Shown in pieces: positions 45,278-54,592 of a stretch of 64,000 nt of DNA. The DNA lies in assembly GCF_004101865.1 (NCBI RefSeq), contig NZ_CP026118.1, positions 1,877,001 through 1,941,000 on the forward strand. Direction: 5' to 3'. A program made the translations under genes and the position numbers. Position 1 is the first letter of the stretch. Each line of letters begins with the position of its first letter. The notes below the pieces were generated by a model that was not told the origin of the DNA, did not search any database, and worked only from the letters and a program-made list of their open reading frames with translations. The stretch is from Halobacillus litoralis. GTDB taxonomy: Bacteria > Bacillota > Bacilli > Bacillales > Halobacillaceae.

Positions 45278-46609
45278 TTATTCCGCCCTTCTCGAAGCTT
45301 GCTGGAGAGGGTCCCAGACACTGTTATAGGGTGGAGCATAAGACAAATCAAGGTCCTGGAGCTCTTCCACCGTCATTTTATGAAAAAGTGCCGTCGCTAA
45401 TACGTCAATCCGTTTATCTGTGCCTTCACCTCCAATGATCTGTCCTCCCAGGAGCTGGCGGGAATCCGTATGATAAACCAGTTTCAGTGTCATTGGATTT
45501 TTTTTAGAGTAGTACCCGGCTGCGTGGGTTGAATCAAGAGATACCGTCTTGTATGGAAGGTTTTCCAGTTTTGCTTCTCTCTCTGAAAGCCCTGTCCGTG
45601 CAAGGGTCAAATCGAAGAATTTCAAAATCGAAGTCCCCACTACACCTTGAAAAGCCTTTTTTTGGTTTATCATATTCAGTCCTGCAATTTGCCCTTGTTT
45701 ATTGGCATGCGTACCAAGTGGAATATAGTCTCCTTTTTGTTTGATTCGATGATACTGGATCGCACAATCCCCCGCCGCATAAATATCCATAATGCTTGTT
45801 TCCATGAAGGCATTTACTTCGATGGCATCTTTTAGGCCCTTGTAAATTCCTGTTCCCTCCAGAAATGCGGAATTAGGAGTGACTCCTACGGCTGCTAAAA
45901 CAAGGTCGGTCGCATATTCGCCTTTGTCTGTCACGACCCTTTCAACCTGTTCCTCACCTCTGAAGACTTCTACAGATTCTCCCAAATGCAGCTCGATTCC
46001 ATTTCTTTTTGCTTCTTCGTGGACGAGTTCTCCCATCTCTTCATCGAAAATTTTTGCCAATTGTGGACCACGGTCGATGATTCGGACTCTTTTTCCGAGA
46101 GATGCGAAGCTCTCAGCCATTTCTAATCCGATATAGCCCCCGCCAATAATTGTGACCTGCCTTACCTCATGAGTGGTCGCTTTCATGATTCGTTCAATAT
46201 CAGGAATAGTTTTTAAAGTATGAATTCCCTCCAAATGACGTCCTTCCCATGGTGGGACGACCGGAGACGCTCCAGTTGCAATTAGTAGACGATCATATTT
46301 TTCTTCAAATGATTCCCCTGTCTCCTGTTTCTTTCCATAAACGATTTTATGGTCGCAATCCACCTTCGTTACCGTATGAAGTGTTCTTACATCAATCCCA
46401 TATTTAGACCGGAACCTCTCTGGTGTGCGCGCAATCAGATCCTCGGTCGCTTCTACGTCTCCACTCAATACATAAGGTAAGCCACATTGACCGTAGGAGG
46501 TGATCTCCCCTTTCTCGAACACCACAATTTCATGCTCCTGGCTATTCCTGACGATTTGCATCGCTGCACTCATACCTGCAGCGTCACCGCCTATAATGAT
46601 ATATCTCAT
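45278..46609 (-). CDS. cdr: CoA-disulfide reductase / NAD(P)H-FAD oxidoreductase
   Basis: 443 residues. FAD motif [13 protein letters not shown] at the N-terminus, redox Cys in [13 protein letters not shown] near residue 42, second dinucleotide motif [16 protein letters not shown], and IYAAGDC. The single Cys with the GLPY block defines the CoADR/NADH oxidase/persulfide reductase group, in which CoA forms a mixed disulfide. Whether it is CoADR, Npsr or Nox cannot be decided from the sequence. GGAGTGAT precedes the ATG. Confidence 0.87.
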   Translation of the reverse strand: MRYIIIGGDAAGMSAAMQIVRNSQEHEIVVFEKGEITSYGQCGLPYVLSGDVEATEDLIARTPERFRSKYGIDVRTLHTVTKVDCDHKIVYGKKQETGESFEEKYDRLLIATGASPVVPPWEGRHLEGIHTLKTIPDIERIMKATTHEVRQVTIIGGGYIGLEMAESFASLGKRVRIIDRGPQLAKIFDEEMGELVHEEAKRNGIELHLGESVEVFRGEEQVERVVTDKGEYATDLVLAAVGVTPNSAFLEGTGIYKGLKDAIEVNAFMETSIMDIYAAGDCAIQYHRIKQKGDYIPLGTHANKQGQIAGLNMINQKKAFQGVVGTSILKFFDLTLARTGLSEREAKLENLPYKTVSLDSTHAAGYYSKKNPMTLKLVYHTDSRQLLGGQIIGGEGTDKRIDVLATALFHKMTVEELQDLDLSYAPPYNSVWDPLQQASRRAE

Positions 46610-46757
46610 AAAATCACTCCTTCTTCGTGCACATCTTTTTTCCTGTTTAACTTAATCTTCTATGCTTGTATTATTCCCACTCGAACATTCAGCATGTTAC
46701 ACTATCGATAATATCTTTTTGTTTGACTATTTAAAAAACACTTCTGAGGTGATCGCT

Positions 46758-47930
46758 ATGAAACAGTTTCCGCAATCGAAAGCATTACAACGTCTTCCTG
46801 ATCAATTCTTTGCAACACTCGTCAATAAATTAAATGCATTTGAAAGCAAAGGTCATGATGTATTGAATTTGGGGCAAGGAAACCCGGATCAACCGACTCC
46901 CGGGCACATTGTGAAATCCTTACAAGAAGCAGCTGAAAAGCCTGTTTACCACAAGTACCCTCCCTTCCACGGATTCGATTTCCTTAAAAAATCCGTTGCA
47001 GAATACTACAAAAATGAATACGATGTCGACCTCGATCCTAATACAGAGGTCGCCATCATGCCAGGGAGTAAAACAGGGCTCGTGGAATTAAGCCAATGCT
47101 TGCTGGACCCAGGTGATGTGGCTCTCGTTCCAGATCCTGGCTATCCGGATTATTGGTCTGGCATAGAAATGGTCGGCGCAACAATGAAATCCATGCCTTT
47201 ACTAGCAGAAAATCAATTTCTTCCAGACTATGATCAGATTGATGAGGATAGCTGGAACAAAGCGAAAATGATGTTTCTTAATTACCCGAATAATCCCACC
47301 GGGGCCGTAGCTGATGCCTCTTTCTTCGAGAAAACTATTGCTGAAGCGGACAAACACGATGTATGTGTCGTCCATGATTTCGCATACGGTGCCATCGGAT
47401 TTGATGGGGAAAAACCGTTGAGCTTCATGCAGATGGAAGGGGCAAAAGAGGTTGGTGTAGAGGTCTATACGATGTCTAAAACCTATAACATGGCAGGATG
47501 GCGCATGGCCTTTGTCGTTGGTAATCCTAGTGTCATCAATGCCATTGAACTGATCCAGGATCACTATTTCTGCAGCATTTTCGGAGCCCTTCAAGAAGCA
47601 TCTTCAACAGCTTTGCTCAGTTCGCAGGAATGTGTAAACGACTTAAGAGATACTTATGAAACACGACGCGATCTCCTCGTTGGAGGGTTAGAGGCAGCCG
47701 GTTATAACGTGCAGCCATGTAAAGGTTCCTTTTTCGTCTGGTTGAAAGTACCTGAAGGCTATACTTCACAAAAGTTTGCAGATGACCTCCTTGAAAGTAC
47801 TGGTCTTTTTGTTGCCCCGGGAATCGGCTTCGGTGATCATGGTGAAGGTTATGTACGAATCGGACTGAATAATTCAAATGAAACATTGGAAGATGCCGTT
47901 GAGCGTTTTAAACAGTTTGCCAATTCCTAA
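46758..47930 (+). CDS. mtnE: Aminotransferase, class I/II, MtnE-like
   Basis: 390 residues. NLGQGNPDQPTP near residue 37, PGSKTGLVELSQCLLDPGDVAL, NYPNNPTGAVAD, and the PLP-binding Lys in YTMSKTYNMAGWRMAFVVGN. It matches the methionine transaminase MtnE (YkrV) of Bacillus, last step of methionine salvage. ATG 46758 has GAGGTGAT 7 nt upstream; the open frame extends further but without ribosome site. No SAM riboswitch is visible in front. Confidence 0.85.
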   Translation: MKQFPQSKALQRLPDQFFATLVNKLNAFESKGHDVLNLGQGNPDQPTPGHIVKSLQEAAEKPVYHKYPPFHGFDFLKKSVAEYYKNEYDVDLDPNTEVAIMPGSKTGLVELSQCLLDPGDVALVPDPGYPDYWSGIEMVGATMKSMPLLAENQFLPDYDQIDEDSWNKAKMMFLNYPNNPTGAVADASFFEKTIAEADKHDVCVVHDFAYGAIGFDGEKPLSFMQMEGAKEVGVEVYTMSKTYNMAGWRMAFVVGNPSVINAIELIQDHYFCSIFGALQEASSTALLSSQECVNDLRDTYETRRDLLVGGLEAAGYNVQPCKGSFFVWLKVPEGYTSQKFADDLLESTGLFVAPGIGFGDHGEGYVRIGLNNSNETLEDAVERFKQFANS

Positions 47931-47968
47931 AATTCCACCCTGCATGCAAATGGCAAAGATAAAAGAAG

Positions 47969-48010
47969 TTCAGTTAAGGAGTACAAGTCCCCTTGTACTC
48001 CAAACCGAAC
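47969..48010 (+). terminator. Hairpin after mtnE
   Basis: GGAGTACAAG (47978-47987) pairs with CTTGTACTCC (47992-48001), with AGTTCAGTT/AACCGAACT partly extending it. There is no good T tract on either strand, so its role as terminator is uncertain. Confidence 0.5.
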
Positions 48011-48042
48011 TACACATTACAATTATTCTTAGTTTTCAGCAT

Positions 48043-49497
48043 TTAAAACGGGAATTCACGGTATCCGTTCATGACTCCGATCCATTTGACCGTCGTGAAT
48101 TTATCCAATGCCCATTCGCCGCCAAACCGGCCAGTGCCCGATTCTTTTTCTCCTCCAAAAGCCACGTGCGCTTCATCATTTACTGATTGATCATTAATGT
48201 GAATCATACCTGTTTCCACACGCTTCGCAACTTCCACTCCTCTGTGGACATTGCGGGTGAAGACTGATCCGCTTAAACCATAAGGCGTTCCATTCGCAAC
48301 CTTTATCGCTTCTTCTTCTGAAGAGACTTTAATAATGGAAGATACAGGACCGAACATTTCCTTTTCAGCGACAGGCATATCGTTCGTAACCCCTGTCAAA
48401 ACAGTCGGTTGAAAGACACTGCCATCCGCTTTGCCTCCTGTGAGCACTTCTGCTCCCTCTTCGATACTAGCATTGAGGTCTGCCTGGATTCGTTCCACTG
48501 CACCGCTATTAATGAGTGGACCAATAACTGTATCCCTTTCAGATGGATCTCCAACTTTCAAACTCTCGACCTTTTCTTTGAATCTTTCGATAAAATCCTC
48601 ATGGACACTTTCATCAACAATAATCCGATTCAATGACATACAAATCTGCCCCTGGTGCAAATACTTTCCAAAAGCAGCTGCGTCAACGGCTTTATCAATA
48701 TCAGCATCGTCCAGAACAATCATCGCATTGTTTCCACCAAGTTCAAGAGCAGTGTCCTTAATATATTTCCCTGCTAATTCTCCAATATGACTCCCGACTT
48801 CTGTAGAACCAGTGAAAGAAATCAACTTAGCTGCTGGATGGGTAACAAAAGCATCCCCGATTTCAGAACCTCGCCCTACGATGACATTAAGGACCCCCTG
48901 AGGGAATCCTGCTTCTTCAAAAAGATCCGCAATCAATAAACCCGAAGTAACCGGAGTCTCAGAAGCTGGCTTAACTACAACGGTATTTCCCGTGACAATA
49001 GCTGGAGCAATCGATCTCATCGCCAGGTGAAACGGGAAGTTCCATGGGCCAATCACACCGATGACTCCTTTAGGTGAACGGTATACTCTATTTTCTTTTC
49101 CTGGTGTATTCGATGGCAGAATTTGCCCTGTCATCCTTGTCGGGAAACTGGAAGCCTCCCGGATGATACCGGCAGCCGCTTGAAATTCCACTTCTGCTTT
49201 TATGAGTGTACTTCCTGCCTCTTTTACTAACCAATCAATGATTTCTTCTTTCCGTTCATTTACAACTTTGAGCAATTGATCAAAATAGTCTTGTTTTTGT
49301 GCTGGGGGTATTTCCATCCAGAATTTCTGAACTTCTTCCGCTGCACCATACGCTTCATTCAAATCATCTTCATTTGCTGAAGGAATGGACACAATCGTCT
49401 GCTGCGTATATGGATTGACATTGTCTACATACTTCTCACTTGAACCACTCTTCCATTGGCCGTTGATATATTGTTTAGTAAATGTCTTAGGACTCAT
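48043..49497 (-). CDS. Aldehyde dehydrogenase (aromatic/vanillin-type)
   Basis: 484 residues. NAD site VIGPWNFPFHLAMR, general base Glu in LELGGNNAMIVLDDADI, catalytic Cys in YLHQGQICMSLNRIIV, and the GMIHINDQSVNDEAHVAFGGEKESG block typical of benzaldehyde/vanillin dehydrogenases such as YfmT. It oxidises an aldehyde to the acid with NAD(P). The substrate is inferred from subgroup only. GGAGGTATGA precedes the ATG. Monocistronic. Confidence 0.88.
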   Translation of the reverse strand: MSPKTFTKQYINGQWKSGSSEKYVDNVNPYTQQTIVSIPSANEDDLNEAYGAAEEVQKFWMEIPPAQKQDYFDQLLKVVNERKEEIIDWLVKEAGSTLIKAEVEFQAAAGIIREASSFPTRMTGQILPSNTPGKENRVYRSPKGVIGVIGPWNFPFHLAMRSIAPAIVTGNTVVVKPASETPVTSGLLIADLFEEAGFPQGVLNVIVGRGSEIGDAFVTHPAAKLISFTGSTEVGSHIGELAGKYIKDTALELGGNNAMIVLDDADIDKAVDAAAFGKYLHQGQICMSLNRIIVDESVHEDFIERFKEKVESLKVGDPSERDTVIGPLINSGAVERIQADLNASIEEGAEVLTGGKADGSVFQPTVLTGVTNDMPVAEKEMFGPVSSIIKVSSEEEAIKVANGTPYGLSGSVFTRNVHRGVEVAKRVETGMIHINDQSVNDEAHVAFGGEKESGTGRFGGEWALDKFTTVKWIGVMNGYREFPF

Positions 49498-49581
49498 AAA
49501 TTCATACCTCCATTGGATACTGGTTACAGAGTTATGGTTCCCCTTATTGTATAGTGCAAAACAAGAGACGAAATCAAAGAT

Positions 49582-50025
49582 TTATATTTTCATCAACATG
49601 TCCACATGGGGAATGCCATCTTCCAAATACACCTCTGACACTTCTTCAAAACCGAAAGATCCATAGAAATTCCGTAAATGTTCTTGGCCGTGCAGCCAGA
49701 TATGATCTACTTCCAAATCTTTTTTCAAGAAATCAATAGCACGGTTCATTATCTCTGTCGCATAACCTTCTCCCCGGCTTCCTTGTGTAACTAATACTCT
49801 ACCAATACTATGGTACGCCTGACCTTCATGTGGAGGTACGATACGGCAATAAGCGATCATCCGCTCCTCTTGTTCCAACCATATATGTAAACTGTCTTCG
49901 TCCCGTCCATCCACCTCTGGATATGGGCAGTTCTGCTCTACCACAAACACAGCCACTCTTACCATCAATATTTTGTATAATTCCTCCTTCGTCAATTCAT
50001 CAAACCGCTTCTGCACCCAATTCAT
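49582..50025 (-). CDS. ElaA-type GNAT acetyltransferase
   Basis: 147 residues. ELYKILMVRVAVFVVEQNCPYPEVDGRDEDSLHIW is the ElaA signature; SIGRVLVTQGSRGEGYATEIMNRA is the acetyl-CoA motif. Acceptor unknown. Start ATG 50025 (MNWVQKRF) fits the usual family N-terminus; two codons upstream are also possible (GTG 50034, ATG 50031), with AAAGGTG shared. Confidence 0.82.
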   Translation of the reverse strand: MNWVQKRFDELTKEELYKILMVRVAVFVVEQNCPYPEVDGRDEDSLHIWLEQEERMIAYCRIVPPHEGQAYHSIGRVLVTQGSRGEGYATEIMNRAIDFLKKDLEVDHIWLHGQEHLRNFYGSFGFEEVSEVYLEDGIPHVDMLMKI

Positions 50026-50194
50026 CCTCATCACCTTTTCCTTTCATACGTTATTACAAATATACTAAACCCTTTGAATATTGACAAAATAAAGAGATTT
50101 ATTTCACCACATATTTTTCGTTTGAAAGTATAGCGGGGAGGGGAAGATATGGTTACAGCCTATCACCATCGAAAGGAGGAGAGCTATTATATTT

Positions 50195-51562
50195 ATGAAC
50201 TTATTACCACCATCAGTAAAAAAGTATTTTCAGATGTCCAAACGTCAACGGAGACATGAAGTACAGATGACTTTATGGTACATGCCTTTTTATTACATTT
50301 TGTTGGCTGTTTTATTCGTTGCTGTGACACTGGTCCTTGACTTAGTTTTGGAAATCAACCAATATACGTATCAATTCTTTCAAGTCAATGCAGAAATAAC
50401 CAGAATACTAGTCAGCACTTTAATCGGAGGCATCTTGACACTTAGTGCCTTCACATTAAACTCCTTGCTTGTCGTTCTTACCACATTCAGTGGCCAGTTC
50501 TCCCCCCGGATGCTGCTTAACTTTGTAGCAGACAAGCGTACACAACACGCGCTCGGAGTATTTAATGGGAATTTTGTATATGTTCTTTTAGTATTTCTTT
50601 TCATAGGTAATACAGAGCGTGAAACCTATGTTGCCGTTCCCATTGCAACAATATTCTTAGCATTCACATCTGCAGTCACGTTCATCTACTTTATCAATCA
50701 TGCAACCACTTGGATGCAGGTCCATAACATCACCGATACGATGAAAAAATCGTCCGAAAAAATCATTAACCAAACTTTACGCAAGGATTTGGAACAATAC
50801 CGTACCAAAGAACCCGGTGATCTATTGGAAGAAGAAAGAAAGAAAGCGATAAGCATAAAAGCGCACCGTTCCGGCTATATCCAATTAGTGGACTATCGGA
50901 GTATGATTGCTGAGGCTCGAAAAGATAACATTCTTATTCAATTCCATTCTCAAATTGGAGATTATATCCTTAAAGAAAACCAGTTGCTCAGCTATTGGGG
51001 GCCAGGATCTGAAAACATCGATGAGGAAAAGTATTGTAAGATGATCAATATCGGTCATAAAGAAACGGAATTGCAGGATATCCAAATGGGTATGCATAAG
51101 CTCGCAGAAATAGCGATCAAGTCATTGGGAAATGATGACCCAAAGTCCGCAATCAACACGCTTCATCAAATGGCAGAATTGATGCTCACTGTCGAGGATT
51201 ACATTACTTTCACACCTTATTTGATGGATAAAGAGGAACAGGTGAGAGTTATTCTACTGAATGAGTCCTTCGCTTCCTACGTATACCGTGGCTTTGGCTA
51301 TATTCGTCACTATGCACGTGATAATCATTTGATCATCACTGAAATGGTTGATGCTCTTGCGTTGGTTGCTGAATCTATCGACGAATCCAAACATCAGATG
51401 CTTTGGGAATTTGCATGCAATACTCTGGATCACATTGAAACTAAAGTCATCTATGAACTCGACAAAACTTTCCTGCTTGAAGCCGTTGAACGTCTGGCGG
51501 ACATCACAGGTCACCAGCTCGACTACTATGCTATTCATCGACGCTTCTATCCTGTAAGTTGA
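50195..51562 (+). CDS. DUF2254 membrane protein
   Basis: 455 residues. N-terminal membrane part with four or so helices (about 28-170) including LIGGILTLSAFTLNSLLVVL and FSGQFSPRMLLNFVADK, a DUF2254 hallmark, then a soluble domain of about 270 residues with AHRSGYIQLVDYRSM. Role unknown; membrane-integrity or transport functions have been suggested for the family without proof. GGAGGAGAG lies upstream. Confidence 0.85.
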   Translation: MNLLPPSVKKYFQMSKRQRRHEVQMTLWYMPFYYILLAVLFVAVTLVLDLVLEINQYTYQFFQVNAEITRILVSTLIGGILTLSAFTLNSLLVVLTTFSGQFSPRMLLNFVADKRTQHALGVFNGNFVYVLLVFLFIGNTERETYVAVPIATIFLAFTSAVTFIYFINHATTWMQVHNITDTMKKSSEKIINQTLRKDLEQYRTKEPGDLLEEERKKAISIKAHRSGYIQLVDYRSMIAEARKDNILIQFHSQIGDYILKENQLLSYWGPGSENIDEEKYCKMINIGHKETELQDIQMGMHKLAEIAIKSLGNDDPKSAINTLHQMAELMLTVEDYITFTPYLMDKEEQVRVILLNESFASYVYRGFGYIRHYARDNHLIITEMVDALALVAESIDESKHQMLWEFACNTLDHIETKVIYELDKTFLLEAVERLADITGHQLDYYAIHRRFYPVS

Positions 51563-51582
51563 TAGGTATGTAAACAAACAGT

Positions 51583-51613
51583 AACGTCCAGCCACATCAG
51601 GCTGGGCGTTTTC
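51583..51613 (+). terminator. Terminator after DUF2254 gene
   Basis: AACGTCCAGCC (51583-51593) pairs with GGCTGGGCGTT (51600-51610) with one G-T pair, followed by TTCTAAC. Confidence 0.8.
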
Positions 51614-51732
51614 TAACTTATGGGCTGTATCCTGTTATGAATAAAGTGCTTCCTTTCTTCTTAATCGGACATGTGCTCCTCTCTCTGGAATCAGGTGGTG
51701 CTAATATGGAAAGCCTAGGAAAATCAACATCA

Positions 51733-51786
51733 TTGACAAATGTTCCATCATTTCATAAATTAAATATATGCACATATGCTCATACA
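51733..51786 (+). promoter_or_regulatory. czcD promoter and ArsR/SmtB-type operator
   Basis: TTGACA (51733-51738), 17-nt spacer, TAAATT (51756-51761). Directly downstream, TATATGCACATATGCTCATACA (51765-51786) is an imperfect 12-2-12-like palindrome close to CzrA/SmtB sites (TGAACAnnTGTTCA type). Its overlap with the expected transcription start fits zinc-relieved repression. Confidence 0.6.
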
Positions 51787-51804
51787 TTATAAGGAGGTGT
51801 AAAA

Positions 51805-52686
51805 ATGAGCCATCATCACCACCATCATGTCGATTCAACTACCGGAAAAATTAAAATCGCTTTTTTCTTGAACTTCGCTTTCACGATCATTGAATTGATT
51901 GGCGGTATTCTAACAAACAGCATGGCTATCTTATCAGATGCTTTGCATGATTTAGGGGACTCATTATCACTTGGTTTAGCTTGGTTCTTACAAAAATTTT
52001 CTAATAAAGATCATTCTCCGCAATTTTCTTTCGGGTACAGGCGTTTTTCATTGCTTGCTGCTTTAATCAACAGTGTCGTATTGATTGTCGGATCTGTTTT
52101 CATTTTGACAGAAGCTGTACCCAGGTTATTGAATCCGGAACAACCGAACGCCGGAGGTATGATTCTCTTATCCCTATTGGGGATCGTCGTCAATGGTGCC
52201 GCGGTTTTCAAGCTTAGAGGCGGGGATTCAATGAACCAAAAAGTGATGACATGGCATATGTTGGAGGATGTCCTTGGATGGTTGGCTGTCCTTATAGTCA
52301 GTGTAATCATGTTTTTTACAGACCTGCCAATTCTTGACCCTATAGCTTCTATAGGAATTACGCTTTTCATCCTTTACAATGTTATCAAAAACCTTGTCCA
52401 GACGATGCGGCTCTTTTTAGAAGGGGTCCCGAACCATATCGATTTGGATGACCTTATTACAAAAATAAACAAGATCCAGCACGTCAACTCCACTCACCAT
52501 ACCCATTTATGGTCTATGGACGGAGAGAACCATGCGTTTTCCACTCATATTGTTGTACCCGCTGCCGCCACTAAGCAGGAGGTTTGCAACGTGAAAGAAC
52601 AAGCGAAAGAAATCCTTGGCCCGATTAAATTGGAGCATGTCACCATCGAGATCGAATACGAAGATGAATCATGTTCCCTTTCATAG
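51805..52686 (+). CDS. czcD: Cation diffusion facilitator (zinc/cobalt exporter, CzcD-like)
   Basis: 293 residues, six membrane helices, then a cytoplasmic domain of about 90 residues. The N-terminus is six consecutive His after MS, a natural metal-binding tail. In TM2 LSDALHDLGDSLSLGLAWF gives the Zn-site residues HDxxD, and in TM5 the partner MLEDVLGWL. Exports Zn2+ (perhaps Co2+/Cd2+) in exchange for protons. AAGGAGGTG precedes the ATG. Likely regulated by the operator upstream. Confidence 0.9.
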   Translation: MSHHHHHHVDSTTGKIKIAFFLNFAFTIIELIGGILTNSMAILSDALHDLGDSLSLGLAWFLQKFSNKDHSPQFSFGYRRFSLLAALINSVVLIVGSVFILTEAVPRLLNPEQPNAGGMILLSLLGIVVNGAAVFKLRGGDSMNQKVMTWHMLEDVLGWLAVLIVSVIMFFTDLPILDPIASIGITLFILYNVIKNLVQTMRLFLEGVPNHIDLDDLITKINKIQHVNSTHHTHLWSMDGENHAFSTHIVVPAAATKQEVCNVKEQAKEILGPIKLEHVTIEIEYEDESCSLS

Positions 52687-52790
52687 CACGAAAGTGGAAC
52701 CGGCCACTTAACAGCATAAGCACACCTTTGAAGTGACGGGAGTTTTCGCAACAGCAAAAGGCTTGCTTATGCCCTCGAGGAGTTCCCAAA
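52687..52790 (+). other. Hairpin-rich intergenic stretch
   Basis: AAGTGG/CCACTT forms a small hairpin directly after czcD, and GCATAAGCA (about 52711) pairs with TGCTTATGC (about 52763). No coding potential is seen. It may be a degenerate intergenic repeat, as found widely in Bacillaceae, or a 3' UTR structure. Confidence 0.4.
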
Positions 52791-52794
52791 ACCA

Positions 52795-52830
52795 AAGAAG
52801 GGGTCAGCAATCTGCTGACCCCTTCTTCTT
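52795..52830. terminator. Bidirectional terminator
   Basis: AGAAGGGGTCAGCA and TGCTGACCCCTTCT (about 52796-52809 with 52813-52826) around a 3-nt loop; serves czcD and ydaG. Confidence 0.87.
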
Positions 52831-53254
52831 ACAAATCTAAGGTTTCTGGTGTATCTCCATCAGCATTCATCAAACGGATATTTTCCGGCATGACCTCAAG
52901 AACGATGTAGTCAGGGTCTCCTTTTCCAGTGAACCAGCGTTCCATTCGCTCAGACCAAAGCCAATCTTTGATTTTTTGATCATCTCGAATTTTTGCTTGT
53001 CCTTCGACTTCCAAATAGCTGTCTCCGTACCCATCCCCTTCATAACCGATAAGGATATGGACATGAGGATTCGCTTCAATTTCTTCCGCTTTATGTGTTT
53101 CTTTATTGGTTGGCGTGTAGAAAGTAAATTCATCATCATTGAAAAACGTCATGAAGCGAGAATGTGGCTTCTGATCTTTGACAGTCGCAAGCGTTCCTAC
53201 AGTGTGTTGATCCATGATGTTATAAATTTTCTTTTTCAATTGTTCTTGATTCAA
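52829..53254 (-). CDS. ydaG: General stress protein, pyridoxamine-phosphate-oxidase-like (YdaG)
   Basis: 141 residues with a split-barrel FMN-binding fold: HTVGTLATVKDQKPHSRFMTFFNDDEFTFYTPTN, then GDSYLEVEGQAKI and IVLEVMPENIRLM. B. subtilis YdaG is general stress protein 26. The start is TTG 53254 with AAAGGAG 7 nt upstream. A SigB-type promoter lies 47 nt above, in line with stress control. FMN or other ligand is inferred. Confidence 0.87.
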   Translation of the reverse strand: MNQEQLKKKIYNIMDQHTVGTLATVKDQKPHSRFMTFFNDDEFTFYTPTNKETHKAEEIEANPHVHILIGYEGDGYGDSYLEVEGQAKIRDDQKIKDWLWSERMERWFTGKGDPDYIVLEVMPENIRLMNADGDTPETLDL

Positions 53255-53300
53255 AGGGAAGCTCCTTTCTGTAATCCTTGTTATTCAGTACAGTTTCAGT

Positions 53301-53325
53301 TTTCCCTGAAAGAAAAGAGATAAAC
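53301..53325 (-). promoter_or_regulatory. SigB-type promoter of ydaG
   Basis: On the minus strand GTTTAT, 13-nt spacer, GGGAAA (plus 53320-53325 and 53301-53306), close to the SigB consensus. Confidence 0.65.
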
Positions 53326-53479
53326 CAACAGATGGGTCGATAACATGCTCTAAGGCATCAAGGGTATGCTATAGTATATAGTCATCACTTTGTCATTCTT
53401 TTTTCCCATAACCTGTTTTTTCGGCTATGTTATTCTTTTACACTAGAACAAGGATTTATAATTCTCAGGAGGAACACCA

Positions 53480-54340
53480 ATGATTTCAGCAAATAAATCG
53501 ATAATGAAATGGCTCTCTCTTCTGGTAGGTTCCATTCTAATCGGGTTGATTTTCTTTATGATCAATTCCAAATCCAGCAGCTCAGAACCTATTGATAAAG
53601 AGGAAATGACCCCGACCCTCTTTATCCACGGATACAAAGGAGGTCCTAGAAGCTTCCAAACGATGATTGACCGGATGCAAAGCCTGGAATGGGGGAAAAA
53701 GCAGATGGTTATTTATGTAGCATCAGACGGCGACCTAACCATTCAAGGTGGTATCCAACAATCCAGAACCCCATTCATTCAAGTGTTGTTTGAGAACAAC
53801 CGGGCCAGCATTAATAGCCAAACGCATTGGCTTGAAGGTATCATGCAGCGGTTGAAATATGACTACGAAATACAGCAAGTAAATATCATCGGACATTCAA
53901 TGGGTGGATTAATTTCTGCCAATTACCTTTTGAACGCTCAAGAATTCACAGCTCCTAAAGTCGAAAAACTGGCCGTTATCGCAAGCCCGTTCAAAGGCAT
54001 TAGCAAAGAAGGATATTTTAAATCAAACTATGGAGAAGCAACCACAGACTTACAGCCAAAATCAGAAGCATTAGTACAGATGATTGAAAAAAAGAATCAA
54101 TTCCCTCCCCATGTTGATGTACTGGCCATAGCAGGCATCATCAACAAAGAAGCCCCAGAACAACTCCATTGGGATGGACTTGTCCACGCATCAAGTGTAA
54201 AAGGATTACAGGATATTGTCCCATTCGGCCAATATCAAGAAGAAATGGTTTATAACAAACAAGCATCACATTCAGGGCTCCATGAGCTAGCTGAAGTAGA
54301 CCTTCTGCTCGGTAAATTTCTTTGGGAACAGCAAAACTAA
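53480..54340 (+). CDS. Secreted/anchored alpha-beta hydrolase, DUF915 type
   Basis: 286 residues. One N-terminal membrane helix (about 11-29), then the hydrolase: PTLFIHGYKGGPRSF, nucleophile in NIIGHSMGGLISANY (Ser about 142), acid and His near HWDGLVHASS and ASHSGLHEL. DUF915 proteins are found exported in Gram-positive bacteria; the substrate is not known. AGGAGG precedes the ATG. Confidence 0.85.
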   Translation: MISANKSIMKWLSLLVGSILIGLIFFMINSKSSSSEPIDKEEMTPTLFIHGYKGGPRSFQTMIDRMQSLEWGKKQMVIYVASDGDLTIQGGIQQSRTPFIQVLFENNRASINSQTHWLEGIMQRLKYDYEIQQVNIIGHSMGGLISANYLLNAQEFTAPKVEKLAVIASPFKGISKEGYFKSNYGEATTDLQPKSEALVQMIEKKNQFPPHVDVLAIAGIINKEAPEQLHWDGLVHASSVKGLQDIVPFGQYQEEMVYNKQASHSGLHELAEVDLLLGKFLWEQQN

Positions 54341-54342
54341 AC

Positions 54343-54383
54343 AAAAGGAACCGGGACCTACTCAAAGGACCCGGTTCCTTTTA
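54343..54383. terminator. Bidirectional terminator
   Basis: AAAAGGAACCGGGACC and GGACCCGGTTCCTTTT form a long stem flanked by T on the plus strand; it also ends the small gene on the minus strand. Confidence 0.85.
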
Positions 54384-54524
54384 TTTTCTATGCAGCACTT
54401 CATAGAACTCTACGAACGCTTGAAAGATGGAAATAGACTGAAAGACCATCAAACCCAATGCTGTCAGCGAGAAAAATCCGATAAACACGAACCGAATGGA
54501 CAAGAATGTTTGGACCCATGCCAT
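54381..54524 (-). CDS. Small single-span membrane protein (47 aa)
   Basis: 47 residues starting MAWVQTFLSIRFVFIGF and ending FYEVLHRK, mostly hydrophobic with a basic tail. GGAGG lies 9 nt upstream of the ATG (plus 54522-54524) and the terminator follows at the stop, so a real gene is likely. Not recognised; resembles the small membrane peptides often found next to stress genes. Confidence 0.5.
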   Translation of the reverse strand: MAWVQTFLSIRFVFIGFFSLTALGLMVFQSISIFQAFVEFYEVLHRK

Positions 54525-54592
54525 CACATTCACCCTCCTCATGTTTGAATTTATGAGAAGGTCTTTAAAATCATACAGCCTTTTTCACTCCG

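Noticed and set aside
46610..46757. SAM riboswitch before mtnE
   Set aside because: None of the S-box conserved blocks is present in this 148-base region.
51805..51831. MSHHHHHH at the start of the CDF protein as a cloning tag artefact
   Set aside because: His-rich N-termini are normal in metal exporters and the surrounding promoter, ribosome site and operator are native.
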